Assembly (NCBI RefSeq): GCF_001655005.1
Contig: NZ_LXET01000059.1
Location: 1-64,000, forward strand
Source: Hafnia paralvei ATCC 29927
GTDB taxonomy: Bacteria; Pseudomonadota; Gammaproteobacteria; Enterobacterales; Enterobacteriaceae
DNA: 64,000 bases
Direction of reading: 5' to 3'
In this document: positions 42,348 through 52,070 of the stretch, in pieces
Layout: each line of letters opens with the position of its first letter
Position numbering within the stretch: the stretch's first letter is position 1
Made by a program: the position numbers and the translations under genes
The notes under the pieces: generated by a model
Database searches by the model: none
The model's input: the letters and a program-made list of their open reading frames with translations, nothing else
What the model was told of the DNA's origin: nothing

Positions 42348-43187
42348 ATGGCGACGACCGTGCCCGTAAAACGTGGGAAGAAACCACGTGCCACCACGCC
42401 AGCCGCAGCGCCTGCGGCCACCGGACAGGTTCAATCCTTACAACGCGGATTGAGATTGCTGGAATTAATTGCCGAATCTCACGGTAGCGTTGCGCTCACG
42501 GATTTAGCTCAACAAGCAGGACTGCCAAATTCCACGACTCATCGCTTATTGAGCACCATGCAGCAACAAGGCTTCGTCCAACAGGTAGGCGATTTAGGTT
42601 TGTGGACCATCGCTTCTCATGCTTTTTTCGTTGGTAGTAGTTTTCTACAAAGCCGCAATCTGCTGGCGATTGTCCATCCGATTTTGCGCCGTTTAATGGA
42701 AGACTCGGGTGAAACCGTTAACTTAGCGGTGTTAGACGTCAGTGATTTTCAGGCCGTGATCATCGATCAGGTCCAGTGCACACAGTTAATGCGCATGTCT
42801 GCGCCAATCGGTGGCAAACTACCGATGCATGCATCAGGCGCGGGTAAAGCATTTTTATCCACCGTGAGCGATTCTCATCTGGTTGAATTACTGCATAAAA
42901 AAGGTCTGCATAGCTATACACCGCATACCCGTAGCAACCCTACAAGTTTGAAAGAAGAACTGGCGCATATCCGCAAACAGGGGTTTTCTTTCGACGACGA
43001 AGAGCATGCTTTGGGACTGCGCTGTATCGCAGCCTGCATCTATGACGAGCATCAAGAGGCTTTCGCCGCCATTTCTATTTCAGGCCCCGTTTCACGTATT
43101 ACGGACGATCGCGTTATCGAAATTGGCGCTCTGGTGATTAAGGCAGCCAAAGAGGTCACACTGGCCTACGGCGGTAGACACTCATAA
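42348..43187 (+). CDS. iclR: acetate operon repressor IclR
   Basis: A 279-residue repressor that controls the glyoxylate bypass operon aceBAK in E. coli. The N-terminal helix-turn-helix is VALTDLAQQAGLPNSTTHRL; the effector domain contains MRMSAPIGGKLPMHASGAGK and FDDEEHALGLRCIAACIYDE, near-identical to E. coli. Start at ATG 42348 with GGAGAG upstream; the frame extends 16 codons further without match. The usual neighbours aceBAK do not follow; a DmsA-like gene does. The Ala-rich N-terminal extension is slightly longer than in E. coli (274). Confidence 0.95.
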   Translation: MATTVPVKRGKKPRATTPAAAPAATGQVQSLQRGLRLLELIAESHGSVALTDLAQQAGLPNSTTHRLLSTMQQQGFVQQVGDLGLWTIASHAFFVGSSFLQSRNLLAIVHPILRRLMEDSGETVNLAVLDVSDFQAVIIDQVQCTQLMRMSAPIGGKLPMHASGAGKAFLSTVSDSHLVELLHKKGLHSYTPHTRSNPTSLKEELAHIRKQGFSFDDEEHALGLRCIAACIYDEHQEAFAAISISGPVSRITDDRVIEIGALVIKAAKEVTLAYGGRHS

Positions 43188-43194
43188 CGTAATA

Positions 43195-43214
43195 GGCTCC
43201 CCTGAAGGGGAGCC
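43195..43214. terminator. hairpin between iclR and the DmsA-like gene
   Basis: GGCTCCCC-TGAA-GGGGAGCC, a perfect 8-bp stem between convergent genes, without a T-run. Confidence 0.55.
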
Positions 43215-43226
43215 AGATTGGGCGAA

Positions 43227-45668
43227 TTATACTTTTTCGATTTCCACTAAATTAGTGTGCTGCGGATTACCCTTAGCTAACGGTGATGGACGCATCGTAG
43301 TCAACGTATTGATACAGCCACCGTGGTCGACCTTATCCCCAGCCATATCTGCCTGATGCCAAGCCCCCTGTCCCATTGCGCTGACTCCCGGCATAATGCG
43401 CGGCGTGACTTTAGCATTGATAATCACCGTACCACGCTTATTAAATACGCGAACTTTATCGCCATTTTGTATACCACGTTTCTGAGCGTCGATAGGGTTA
43501 ATCCACACCTCCTGACGACAGGCGGCCTCTAGCACATCAACATTGCCATAAGTAGAGTGGGTGCGCGCCTTGTAATGGAAGCCAAACATCTGCAGCGGAT
43601 AGATAGCACGTAGAGAATCATCCCATCCTTCAAACGTCGAGGCATACACCGGCAACGCACTAATGGTTTCGTCTTTTTCCAACTCCCACGTAGCGGCAAT
43701 TTCTGCCAGTCGCTCAGAGTAAATTTCGATCTTTCCTGAAGGCGTTTTTAGGGGATTCGCGTCTGGATCTTGGCGAAATTTTTGGTAAGCAACAAAATGA
43801 CCATTGGGATCTTTACGTTTATAAATTCCCTGCTGACGCAGGGTTTCATAATCAGGAAGCAGCGGATCGCGCGCCTGCATTTTGGCATACAGATAGTGTA
43901 GCCAATCAGACTGCGTACGCCCTTCAGTAAATGCCTGCTCTACATCTGGCCCCAGTCGCTTAGCAATCTGTGACATGATTTCATAGATCCCCTTACGCTC
44001 AAACTTGGCGCTAGTCGCAGGCTGACTAAAGATTAAATACCCCATATTTCCCGCATAATCATTAGGAACAATATCCTCCTGCTCCGTGGTCATCAGATCC
44101 GGCAGCAAAATATCGGCATACTTGGCCGAAGAGGTCATAAAGTTTTCAATGACGATGATCTTTTCGCATAGCGTGTCGTCCTGCAAGATTTCGTGGGTTT
44201 TGTTGATATCTGAGTGTTGATTAATCAAAGTATTACCGGCGTAGTTCCAGATAAATTTGATGGGAACATCCAGCTTATCTTTTCCGCGTACCCCGTCGCG
44301 TTTCGCCGTCATCTCAGGTCCACGCCGGATGGCATCGGTCCAAGTAAATACAGATATAGACGTTTTGACCGGATTGGTGAGTACCGGCATCAGCTCAATC
44401 GTGATGAGATAAGTCGATTCTCGTGCTCCACTGTTGCCACCATGAATACCGACATTTCCGGTCAAAATCGGCAACATAGCAATTGCTCGGGCAGTTTCTT
44501 CCCCATTAGCCTGTCGCTGTGGACCCCAACCTTGGCAAATATAGGCAGGCTTCGCAGTACCGATCTCACGCGCGAGTTTGATAATACGTTCGGCGGGAAT
44601 ACCTGTGATACGAGATGCCCACTCTGGTGTTTTGGCTATCCCGTCTGGCCCCTGACCTAAAATATAGGCTTTGTAGTGCCCGTTTGCGGGAGCGCTATTG
44701 GGTAATGTTTTTTCATCGTAGCCTACGCAATAGCGATCTAAGAATGGCTGATCGACCAGATTCTCACTGATCAACACGTACGCTATCCCCCCCACCAGCG
44801 CAGCGTCTGTTCCTGGACGGATCGGGATCCATTCATCTTCACGCCCTGCGGCGGTATCGGTATAGCGTGGATCGATAACGATCATTTTGGCATTAGAGCG
44901 TTCACGCGCTTGTTCGAGGTGATAAGTGATCCCGCCGCCACTCATCCGCGTTTCAGCGGGATTATTACCGAACATAACGACCAGTTTGGAGTTCACAATA
45001 TCCGACGTACTGTTTCCATCGTTGCTGCCGTAGGTGTATGGCATGGCTGCAGAGATTTGTGCGGTGCTATAGCTACCATAATGGCTAAGATAGCCACCGT
45101 AGCAGTTCATCAAGCGGCCAATGATCGAGGCATACGGTGATGAACGGGTGACGTTGCCGCCGATGACGCCGGTTGCATAGTTTTGATAAACCGCCTCATT
45201 ACCATATTTTTCAACCGTGTATTTGAGACTGTTGGCTATTTCATCATAAGCCTCATCCCAACCAATGCGCTTGAATTTCCCTTCTCCCCGCTTGCCAACG
45301 CGTTTCATGGGGTAATTCAACCGCTCTGGATGATTCATGCGGCGGCGAATAGAGCGCCCACGCAGACAGGCTCGGACCTGATGATCGCCATACTCATCTA
45401 AGCCTGTGTTATCAGTTTCAACCCAATACACTTCATTATCGCGGGTATGCAGACGTAACGCGCAGCGGCTGCCACAGTTGACCGAGCACATTCCCCACGT
45501 CACTTTATCTGGCGGAGGCGTTGCAACGGGCGCAGCCTGAACATTACGCATAAACGGTAAATTCAGCGCTCCACTTGCTAATGCTAGCCCACCCAAAGCA
45601 CTGCCTTTAACCAAACTGCGGCGTGTTATCGATATCCCTTCACTATGTATTTTTTCTTTATTATTCAT
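43227..45668 (-). CDS. DmsA-like molybdopterin oxidoreductase, catalytic subunit
   Basis: An 813-residue member of the DMSO reductase family. A Tat signal is present (TRRSLVKGSA, residues 15-24). The [4Fe-4S] cysteines lie in CSVNCGSRC plus the later Cys in RACLRGRS. The Mo-ligand region is TRSSPYAS, with Ser as in DmsA. Most of the sequence closely follows E. coli DmsA (814), including SGGGITYHLEQARERSNAKM and NPQHTNLVEIEKV at the end. No dmsB (iron-sulfur subunit) or dmsC (anchor) is adjacent: iclR and ftsP flank it. It could pair with DmsBC encoded elsewhere or act as a YnfE-type paralogue. Physiological substrate (DMSO, selenate, other S- or N-oxide) is unknown. Confidence 0.9.
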   Translation of the reverse strand: MNNKEKIHSEGISITRRSLVKGSALGGLALASGALNLPFMRNVQAAPVATPPPDKVTWGMCSVNCGSRCALRLHTRDNEVYWVETDNTGLDEYGDHQVRACLRGRSIRRRMNHPERLNYPMKRVGKRGEGKFKRIGWDEAYDEIANSLKYTVEKYGNEAVYQNYATGVIGGNVTRSSPYASIIGRLMNCYGGYLSHYGSYSTAQISAAMPYTYGSNDGNSTSDIVNSKLVVMFGNNPAETRMSGGGITYHLEQARERSNAKMIVIDPRYTDTAAGREDEWIPIRPGTDAALVGGIAYVLISENLVDQPFLDRYCVGYDEKTLPNSAPANGHYKAYILGQGPDGIAKTPEWASRITGIPAERIIKLAREIGTAKPAYICQGWGPQRQANGEETARAIAMLPILTGNVGIHGGNSGARESTYLITIELMPVLTNPVKTSISVFTWTDAIRRGPEMTAKRDGVRGKDKLDVPIKFIWNYAGNTLINQHSDINKTHEILQDDTLCEKIIVIENFMTSSAKYADILLPDLMTTEQEDIVPNDYAGNMGYLIFSQPATSAKFERKGIYEIMSQIAKRLGPDVEQAFTEGRTQSDWLHYLYAKMQARDPLLPDYETLRQQGIYKRKDPNGHFVAYQKFRQDPDANPLKTPSGKIEIYSERLAEIAATWELEKDETISALPVYASTFEGWDDSLRAIYPLQMFGFHYKARTHSTYGNVDVLEAACRQEVWINPIDAQKRGIQNGDKVRVFNKRGTVIINAKVTPRIMPGVSAMGQGAWHQADMAGDKVDHGGCINTLTTMRPSPLAKGNPQHTNLVEIEKV

Positions 45669-45808
45669 TTCGATGCCCCCTGCCCGAACGATTGCTCAAT
45701 TAGCTATAGCTACCAAATAAAATATTGAGTTAGGTTGGGGAGAATCAAAAAGAAGCGACTTTTTACACAGAGATGATCAGAAATGTGAGAGGAGATCGAT
45801 TTATGACT

Positions 45809-45836
45809 ACGCCCTTTCACACAAGAAAAAGGGCGT
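45809..45836 (-). terminator. hairpin after ftsP
   Basis: ACGCCCTTT and AAAGGGCGT arms (45809-45817 with 45828-45836) with a 10-base loop, 11 bases past the ftsP stop. The downstream sequence on the minus strand is not U-rich. Confidence 0.5.
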
Positions 45837-45847
45837 TATAGGAAGAG

Positions 45848-47266
45848 TTATTGAGCGGCGTTGACGACCAGTTGTCCAACGCTACCCCGGGTAGCAAGTT
45901 CTAGTGTTTGGCTATAGTAGATGAACGGGAAATGTTCAGAAGATGCCTGAGGGAAATAGACCATCAGAGATACTTCACCATCTACCCACACCGTGTCTTT
46001 CCAGCCACGGTCTTCAACCATTGGCGGCGCATTGTTGACGCTTTTCACTAAGAATTTAGCACCCTGAATGTAAAACGCCTGCGGCGTATCTGCACGCACC
46101 GTCCAGCGTTCCCATGTCCCCTGCTGTGCCTGAATATCTGTCCGGTGTAAATCCCAAACTGCGCCGTTTATGCCTGGCTGGGAAGCACTGCCAAGACTAA
46201 TGCTGCGCGTATTGACTACGCTGCCTTCCATCATGTCATCAGACAGCAGACGCGTTGGCAGATTATCCGTCACTAGCGGCAGCAGGCCGGTTGGACGCAG
46301 GGTAAGTACGGTAGTAGAAATCAGAATGGAAGAGGGCTCAAACAGGCCACGCAGACGATCCATAATACCTGCTGCAACACCCGCAGTAATCGATACCTCT
46401 TCGCCTTTAGACATATCGACCAGTACTTCGCGGCGCTCTCCCGGAGCCAATGTAAGGCTGCTAGCAATCACTGGCGCTGGCATATAACCTTGATCGCTGG
46501 CAATAACGCTGAATGGACGATTATCGCTCATGGTCAAAGTGTAACGACGAGCGTTAGAAGCATTGAGCAAACGTAAACGTACCCAGCCACGAGAAACCTC
46601 AACAAAAGGTTCCTGCACGCCGTTAACCAGCAGAGAATCTCCGTAGAAACCACCGGATGAAGGCGCTTCGTATTCTGGTGTACCAAAGTTATCTAAGCGT
46701 TTGTCTTGGATAATGACGGGGAAATCATCCACGCCATAATGGTTTGGTAAAGGCAGATTTTTGCTGTTCTCATCTTCAACCAACCACATTCCTGCTAGGC
46801 CGTTGTATACATGTTCAGCCATATGTCCAGGCGTGTTGGCGTGATACCACAGCGTGGCCGCGGATTGGCGAATAGGCAGCACTGGCGACCAATCCACATT
46901 CGGTGACATGAGCCGTGCCGCACCGCCGCTTAAAGCGCCGGGAACTTGCAGCCCACTGATTTCCATCGAAACCGACTCAGGCAGACGGTTGCTATAAATC
47001 AGCTTCACGTCATCACCGCTATAAACACGTACGGTCGGCCCCAAATAAAGTCCATTGATACCCCATGTGCTGACCTTACGTCCGCTCATGAAAGCCCAAT
47101 GTGAACGCTGTAGCGTCAGAAACAGAGGCTGACCGCGCTTTGATTCCAATAGAGGAGGAATGGGCAGCGAAACTTGCGATCCACTCGCATGCGCCCTCAG
47201 CGGCAATGCACTTGCACACAGTGCCAGACCCGAAGTCTGAATAAACCGACGTCGACTGAGTGACAT
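45848..47266 (-). CDS. ftsP: cell division protein FtsP (SufI)
   Basis: A 472-residue periplasmic protein that stabilises the divisome under stress. A Tat signal SRRRFIQ (residues 4-10) precedes three cupredoxin domains of the multicopper oxidase fold that lack copper-ligand sets. Matching stretches are NTPGHMAEHVYNGLAGMWLV, FYGDSLLVNGVQEPFVEV and WTVRADTPQAFYIQGAKF. Length matches E. coli (470). It follows plsC as in E. coli, though a terminator separates them. Confidence 0.95.
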   Translation of the reverse strand: MSLSRRRFIQTSGLALCASALPLRAHASGSQVSLPIPPLLESKRGQPLFLTLQRSHWAFMSGRKVSTWGINGLYLGPTVRVYSGDDVKLIYSNRLPESVSMEISGLQVPGALSGGAARLMSPNVDWSPVLPIRQSAATLWYHANTPGHMAEHVYNGLAGMWLVEDENSKNLPLPNHYGVDDFPVIIQDKRLDNFGTPEYEAPSSGGFYGDSLLVNGVQEPFVEVSRGWVRLRLLNASNARRYTLTMSDNRPFSVIASDQGYMPAPVIASSLTLAPGERREVLVDMSKGEEVSITAGVAAGIMDRLRGLFEPSSILISTTVLTLRPTGLLPLVTDNLPTRLLSDDMMEGSVVNTRSISLGSASQPGINGAVWDLHRTDIQAQQGTWERWTVRADTPQAFYIQGAKFLVKSVNNAPPMVEDRGWKDTVWVDGEVSLMVYFPQASSEHFPFIYYSQTLELATRGSVGQLVVNAAQ

Positions 47267-47340
47267 AACTTCTCCATGAATTTGCTATGCAAACTGAAAA
47301 TCCAGAAGGGATCTCAGCATCAACGATTGAATTCAACCGT

Positions 47341-47374
47341 TTAAATAAAAGACCTGCCTAACGCTGACAGGTCT
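47341..47374 (-). terminator. terminator between plsC and ftsP
   Basis: On the minus strand AGACCTG and CAGGTCT arms (47368-47374 with 47350-47356) are followed by TTTATTT. It lies 19 bases past the plsC stop and 75 bases before the ftsP start. Confidence 0.7.
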
Positions 47375-47392
47375 AAATAATATTCTTTAAAA

Positions 47393-48139
47393 TCAAGACT
47401 TAGCTTCGCGCATCTGAGCTTCACGAGCAGCAACTTCTGCATTCAGCTCATTGATTTTCGCTTCCATCAACGCATGACAGTAGGCTGACAGTTCACGAAC
47501 CTGATCTTTGCCGTATTTAGTCACATCGATCGGTGGCAGCATCTCAACAATAACTAAACCGTTATTCCAGCGATTAAGCTTAACTTTATCGTTTGTATTA
47601 GATGCACATACCGGAACAATCGGCACACCAGCGGCAATCGCGGCATGGAAAGCACCGGTTTTGAATGGCATCAAACCACGACCACGGCTACGAGTTCCCT
47701 CAGGGAACATCCAAAAAGAGATCGTCTTAGTGCGGAATTGGTTCACAACCTGCGCAATCGTGTTATGCGCTTTCGCACGGTTCGCTCGGTCAATCAGCAG
47801 GTTCCCCGTCAGCCAATAAAGCAGGCCAAAGAATGGGATCCAAATCAGGCTTTTCTTACCCACTGTGACTGTGTTGGTCTGCACCGCATTCGATATCGTT
47901 ACCATGTCATAGTTGTTCTGATGGTTGGCGATATAAATCGAGTTACCGTAGTTTTTGGCTTCAGCCTGAATGCGAGTTTCTACTTTCAGGCCAAACAACG
48001 GCGACAGTCGCCCAAACATATGGCCGAAAGTCGCAACGTGGCGTGGATTACGTGGGCTAAACAAGCAATAAATACAACCGAAAATGCAGGCCAAAATACA
48101 GTATAACGTGACCAGCACAACGCGAATGATGGATAACAT
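47393..48139 (-). CDS. plsC: 1-acyl-sn-glycerol-3-phosphate acyltransferase PlsC
   Basis: A 248-residue inner-membrane enzyme that adds the second acyl chain to make phosphatidic acid. Visible motifs are NHQNNYD (HX4D, about residue 72), GKKSLIWIPFFG, FPEGTRSRGRGLMPFKTGAF and VPIVPVCAS. An N-terminal membrane helix is present. Start has GAGG six bases upstream. Together with plsB at 17 kb it completes glycerolipid acylation. It lies downstream of parC as in E. coli. Confidence 0.96.
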   Translation of the reverse strand: MLSIIRVVLVTLYCILACIFGCIYCLFSPRNPRHVATFGHMFGRLSPLFGLKVETRIQAEAKNYGNSIYIANHQNNYDMVTISNAVQTNTVTVGKKSLIWIPFFGLLYWLTGNLLIDRANRAKAHNTIAQVVNQFRTKTISFWMFPEGTRSRGRGLMPFKTGAFHAAIAAGVPIVPVCASNTNDKVKLNRWNNGLVIVEMLPPIDVTKYGKDQVRELSAYCHALMEAKINELNAEVAAREAQMREAKS

Positions 48140-48288
48140 AACAACCTCATAAACATATAGCCGGAGTTAGTATACCGACTTAACTGCAAAACACACCGGA
48201 GATTCCTTGGCTGCAGCGTTAAAAAATCATTGGAAAACAAGCGAAGAAATATGTCGATATTGAGCAAACTCGGTACAAATTTCCTACT

Positions 48289-48333
48289 CCGACGTGACGC
48301 TATATCACGTCACGTCGGCTCGTCCTACCAAGA
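48289..48333. repeat. REP-like element downstream of parC
   Basis: A perfect 11-bp inverted repeat CCGACGTGACG / CGTCACGTCGG (48289-48299 and 48308-48318), followed by a CTCGTCCTACCAAGA tail that recurs at positions 8-22 of this window. Intergenic, 24 bases after the parC stop. Confidence 0.6.
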
Positions 48334-48356
48334 TAAACGTTTTAAACCCTCAACAA

Positions 48357-50636
48357 TTACTCTTCACTATCGCCTGGGCCGACTTTGATCTGCTCTGGCA
48401 TTTCTACATCAACACGTTCAATGCGCTGCAGGCCACGCGGTAACAGCGTACCTTTGCGTCCGCGTTCAGCGCGGAATTTCTGTAGCTCCTGCGGCTTCAT
48501 CACCAGCTTACGCTTGCCGACATGCACCGTAATTGACGTCTGCGGCGGCAATACAAACAGCCACGCCAGCTTATCTTCACCCGATGCAGCTTGCGCAGAA
48601 GGAATTGACACAATCTTGTTGCCCTTACCCTTCGACAGCTGTGGCAAATCATTCACTGGGAACATCAACATACGGCCAGCCTGTGTAATAGCCAACAACA
48701 TGTCATCAGCACCGTTGATTTCAATCGGTGGCAACGCCTTAGCATTTTCTGGCAAGGTAATCATCGCTTTACCCGCACGGTTACGTGCGACCAAATCGTT
48801 GAAAGTACATACGAAACCATAACCTGCATCTGAAGCCATCAACAGTTTTTGGTCATCCGCAGCCATTAACACCTGCTCAATAGTCGCGCCTGGTGGTGGC
48901 GTCAACTTACCGGTTAACGGTTCACCCTGCCCACGTGCCGAAGGCAGCGTCGTTGGATCAAGCGCATAACTGCGCCCCGTGGAATCGATAAAGACCACAG
49001 GCTGATTGCTCTTACCACGCGCAGCTGCACGGAAGCTATCACCCGCTTTGTAACTCAAGCCGGTAGGATCGATATCATGCCCCTTGGCACTCCGCACCCA
49101 ACCCCCTTCTGACAGAACAATAGTCACTGGCTCGGATGGAATGAAGTCGTGCTCGCTCATGGCTTTAGCTTCTTCGCGCTCTTGCAGTGGAGAGCGGCGA
49201 TCGTCGCCGTAAGCCTGTGCGTCAGCCTGAATTTCTTTCTTAATCAACGTATTCAGTTTACGTTCAGATGCCAGTAATGCCTGCAAATGGTCGCGTTCTT
49301 TAGCCAGCTCATCCTGTTCACCACGAATTTTCACCTCTTCCAACTTAGCAAGGTGACGCAGTTTCAGTTCAAGAATAGCTTCTGCCTGTGTTTCTGAAAT
49401 ACCAAAGCGTTCAATTAGCTTCGGTTTGGGCTCGTCCTCGGTACGGATGATATGGATCACTTCATCAATATTGAGGAATGCCACCAGCAAACCTTCCAAA
49501 ATGTGCAAACGTTTCAGCACTTTTTCCAGACGGTAGTTTAAGCGGCGGCGCACCGTATCACGACGATAAGCGAGCCATTCAGTCAGAATTTCGAGCAGAT
49601 TTTTGACCGCTGGACGATTGTCCAAGCCGATCATATTCATGTTAATGCGGTAGCTTTTTTCCAGATCGGTAGTGGCAAACAGGTGAGCCATCACCTGATC
49701 CATATCTACGCGATTGGAACGCGGCACGATGACTAAACGGGTTGGGTTTTCGTGATCGGATTCATCACGTAAATCTTCAACCATCGGCAATTTCTTCGCA
49801 CGCATCTGGCTGGCAATTTGCTCCAACACTTTCGCGCCGGAAGTCTGGTGCGGCAGCGCGCTAATCACCACCTCGCCGTCTTCTTTTTTCCAGATTGCAC
49901 GCATGCGAACCGAACCACGGCCGGTGCGATAGATTTTACGGATCTCTTCACGCGGCGTGATAATTTCGGCTTCGGTTGGATAATCAGGGCCTTGGACATG
50001 CTCGAGAATATCGTCGAGCGTCATACTCGGCTTATCAATCAGCTCAACTAAGGCTTTCGCCAACTCACGCACGTTGTGCGGAGGAATATCCGTTGCCATA
50101 CCAACGGCAATACCGGTAGTCCCATTCAACAAAATATTAGGCAGGCGCGCAGGCAGCGTTTTTGGCTCCTGCAGGGTGCCGTCAAAGTTTGGCGTATAGT
50201 CGACGGTACCTTGTCCTAACTCGCCCAACAGCACTTCAGCATACTTGGACAGGCGTGACTCGGTATAACGCATCGCAGCAAAGGACTTCGGATCATCCGG
50301 AGCACCCCAGTTACCCTGACCATCAACCAGCGGATAACGGTAGGAGAACGGCTGGGCCATGAGCACCATGGCTTCATAACAGGCGCTGTCGCCGTGCGGA
50401 TGATATTTACCCAGCACGTCACCCACGGTACGTGCGGACTTTTTAAACTTGGCGCTGTTGTTTAACCCCAGCTCCGACATCGCATACACAATACGACGCT
50501 GTACCGGTTTTAAACCATCACCGATAAAAGGTAACGCCCTGTCCATGATGACGTACATGGAATAGTTGAGATAGGCGTTCTCTGTAAACGTGTGCAGCGC
50601 TTGGCGCTCGCTGCCGTCATGGATCAGATCGCTCAT
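48357..50636 (-). CDS. parC: DNA topoisomerase IV subunit A
   Basis: A 759-residue DNA-cleaving subunit of topoisomerase IV, which unlinks daughter chromosomes. The active Tyr is in AAMRYTESRLS (about residue 124). The quinolone region reads HPHGDSACYEAM, so Ser84 and Glu88 (Ser80 and Glu84 of E. coli, shifted by four extra N-terminal residues) are wild type. The C-terminal pinwheel domain includes GWVRSAKGHDIDPTGLSYKA. AGAGG precedes the start. parE is 9 kb away behind an inserted pair of sugar modules. Confidence 0.97.
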   Translation of the reverse strand: MSDLIHDGSERQALHTFTENAYLNYSMYVIMDRALPFIGDGLKPVQRRIVYAMSELGLNNSAKFKKSARTVGDVLGKYHPHGDSACYEAMVLMAQPFSYRYPLVDGQGNWGAPDDPKSFAAMRYTESRLSKYAEVLLGELGQGTVDYTPNFDGTLQEPKTLPARLPNILLNGTTGIAVGMATDIPPHNVRELAKALVELIDKPSMTLDDILEHVQGPDYPTEAEIITPREEIRKIYRTGRGSVRMRAIWKKEDGEVVISALPHQTSGAKVLEQIASQMRAKKLPMVEDLRDESDHENPTRLVIVPRSNRVDMDQVMAHLFATTDLEKSYRINMNMIGLDNRPAVKNLLEILTEWLAYRRDTVRRRLNYRLEKVLKRLHILEGLLVAFLNIDEVIHIIRTEDEPKPKLIERFGISETQAEAILELKLRHLAKLEEVKIRGEQDELAKERDHLQALLASERKLNTLIKKEIQADAQAYGDDRRSPLQEREEAKAMSEHDFIPSEPVTIVLSEGGWVRSAKGHDIDPTGLSYKAGDSFRAAARGKSNQPVVFIDSTGRSYALDPTTLPSARGQGEPLTGKLTPPPGATIEQVLMAADDQKLLMASDAGYGFVCTFNDLVARNRAGKAMITLPENAKALPPIEINGADDMLLAITQAGRMLMFPVNDLPQLSKGKGNKIVSIPSAQAASGEDKLAWLFVLPPQTSITVHVGKRKLVMKPQELQKFRAERGRKGTLLPRGLQRIERVDVEMPEQIKVGPGDSEE

Positions 50637-50759
50637 TAATAATCCTCTGGCCGCCGCCCTAACTGAATGAGTAAAACAGTCCGCAGCGGGACTTAACGAC
50701 TGTCTTGGTCTTTACACAATTGCCCGCGATAGTAACTCATCTTTTATAGGCCTGTCACA

Positions 50760-50777
50760 GGTGATAGTAGGATCACC
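50760..50777. promoter_or_regulatory. inverted repeat, parC-agaS gap
   Basis: GGTGAT-AGTAGG-ATCACC, exact 6-bp arms with 6-base spacer. The GTGA/TCAC half-sites are 8 bases apart rather than the 6 needed for CRP, so another regulator is more likely. Confidence 0.4.
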
Positions 50778-50865
50778 CGACTTATCCTTCTTGTAGGGCG
50801 TCTAATCATAAAACTGATCGTCGTCACAGACAGGCGTATTTTTTTTCTCCACCATGAAACATCAT

Positions 50866-50879
50866 AACGTTCGAATGTT
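50866..50879. promoter_or_regulatory. candidate GntR operator before the SIS-domain gene
   Basis: AACGTTCGAATGTT is a near-perfect palindrome (one mismatch) directly before the GGAGG ribosome site at 50881-50885. A GntR-family gene is the second gene of this operon, so autoregulation is plausible. Confidence 0.5.
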
Positions 50880-50891
50880 TGGAGGTTAATC

Positions 50892-52070
50892 ATGCAGAAC
50901 TCAAGCAACACACTGTTTAGCGAAGCCGAATGGCAATCAGCCGGTGGATTATTGACACTACAATCTATCTGCAATCAGCCTCGGCTATGGCGTGAAGGCT
51001 TTGCTCTTATACAGCAACACCGCGCGGAAATTAGGCGTTTCTGGCAACAGTTGGCAGACGAACCGCGCAATATCATTCTATGCGGTGCCGGTTCATCGCT
51101 TAGTGCCGCACGCGTTGCCGCACAGTGGATCCGTCAGCAAACTGGAAAATCCATTCAGGTTCTTGCCAGTACCGATATTGTCGTCAAACCTGAGCTGTAT
51201 CTGGAGAATAAACCGACACTGCTGGTTTCCGTCACCAGCTCCGGCAGCACTCCAGAGAGCACCGCGGTGTTTGAACTGGCTGAACGCCTGATCGATGACT
51301 GCTATCACTTGATCGTTGCGAACGATCCGCAGGGAGAATTACCTAAACGCAGCCAGCATCACGCCAAAACCCTCTATATCCCAGCGCCTATCGGCACCAA
51401 AAACGGCTCTTTTGCTGCCGCCGCGGAATTTACGCTACCGATCTGGTATCTGCTGCTCATCTTCTTGCCTCAGCAATGGGATATCGCTCAGCGCGCCTTA
51501 GATGTTTATCAGCACGGAGCTGATTATTTTCTTTCACAGCAGGCTGACAAAATTGCTGCCATCGCCAAACGCGACGCCCCCATGGTGGTCAGTTTAGGCT
51601 CATCGTCGCTACAGTTTATCGCTGCCGATGCCAGCCTGAAATTGCTGGAGATGTGCAACGGACGGCAGGCTACCGATGATTTCTCAACGCTGGCATTTCG
51701 TCACGGCCCTAAACTGATCGTCAACCAGCCAGTGACCGTGGTTTGCTATCTTTCGCCCGATCAAGAGATCCTTCGTTACGATCTGGATATGGCTACCGAG
51801 TTAGCCGCGCAGCGCCATCCACAGGGGAAAATCATAGGTATTTACGCCGCAAACGACGAACGTGTCGCGCAAGCCTGCGATGAGTATCTGCATTTTGACT
51901 CACCAGAATTGACCCAACTACCTGAAGTCTTTAGCGGTTTGTTGTATGTTATGTTCGCTCAGCTACTTGGGCTATTGCGCGCACGCCAACTGGGTGTAAC
52001 CCCCGATCTTCCTTCCAATGACGGTAAAGTGGCCAAGGTGTGCAAAGTGACCATTTATGGACAGGATTGA
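50892..52070 (+). CDS. SIS-domain amino-sugar-phosphate isomerase/deaminase, AgaS-like
   Basis: A 392-residue protein with two SIS domains. The first contains ILCGAGSSLSAARVAAQWIR and SVTSSGSTPESTAVFELAER; the second SLGSSSLQFIAADASLKLLE and then TLAFRHGPKLIV. It resembles AgaS of the galactosamine/N-acetylgalactosamine pathway, which deaminates or isomerises galactosamine-6-phosphate to tagatose-6-phosphate. No aldolase or deacetylase gene is present nearby. It has a GGAGG site and overlaps the following regulator gene (TGATG). The exact substrate is not determinable from sequence. Confidence 0.8.
   Translation: MQNSSNTLFSEAEWQSAGGLLTLQSICNQPRLWREGFALIQQHRAEIRRFWQQLADEPRNIILCGAGSSLSAARVAAQWIRQQTGKSIQVLASTDIVVKPELYLENKPTLLVSVTSSGSTPESTAVFELAERLIDDCYHLIVANDPQGELPKRSQHHAKTLYIPAPIGTKNGSFAAAAEFTLPIWYLLLIFLPQQWDIAQRALDVYQHGADYFLSQQADKIAAIAKRDAPMVVSLGSSSLQFIAADASLKLLEMCNGRQATDDFSTLAFRHGPKLIVNQPVTVVCYLSPDQEILRYDLDMATELAAQRHPQGKIIGIYAANDERVAQACDEYLHFDSPELTQLPEVFSGLLYVMFAQLLGLLRARQLGVTPDLPSNDGKVAKVCKVTIYGQD

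Noticed and set aside
45669..45847. FNR site upstream of the DmsA-like gene
   Set aside because: I looked for TTGAT-N4-ATCAA; only TTGAG-type partial matches occur, too weak to report.
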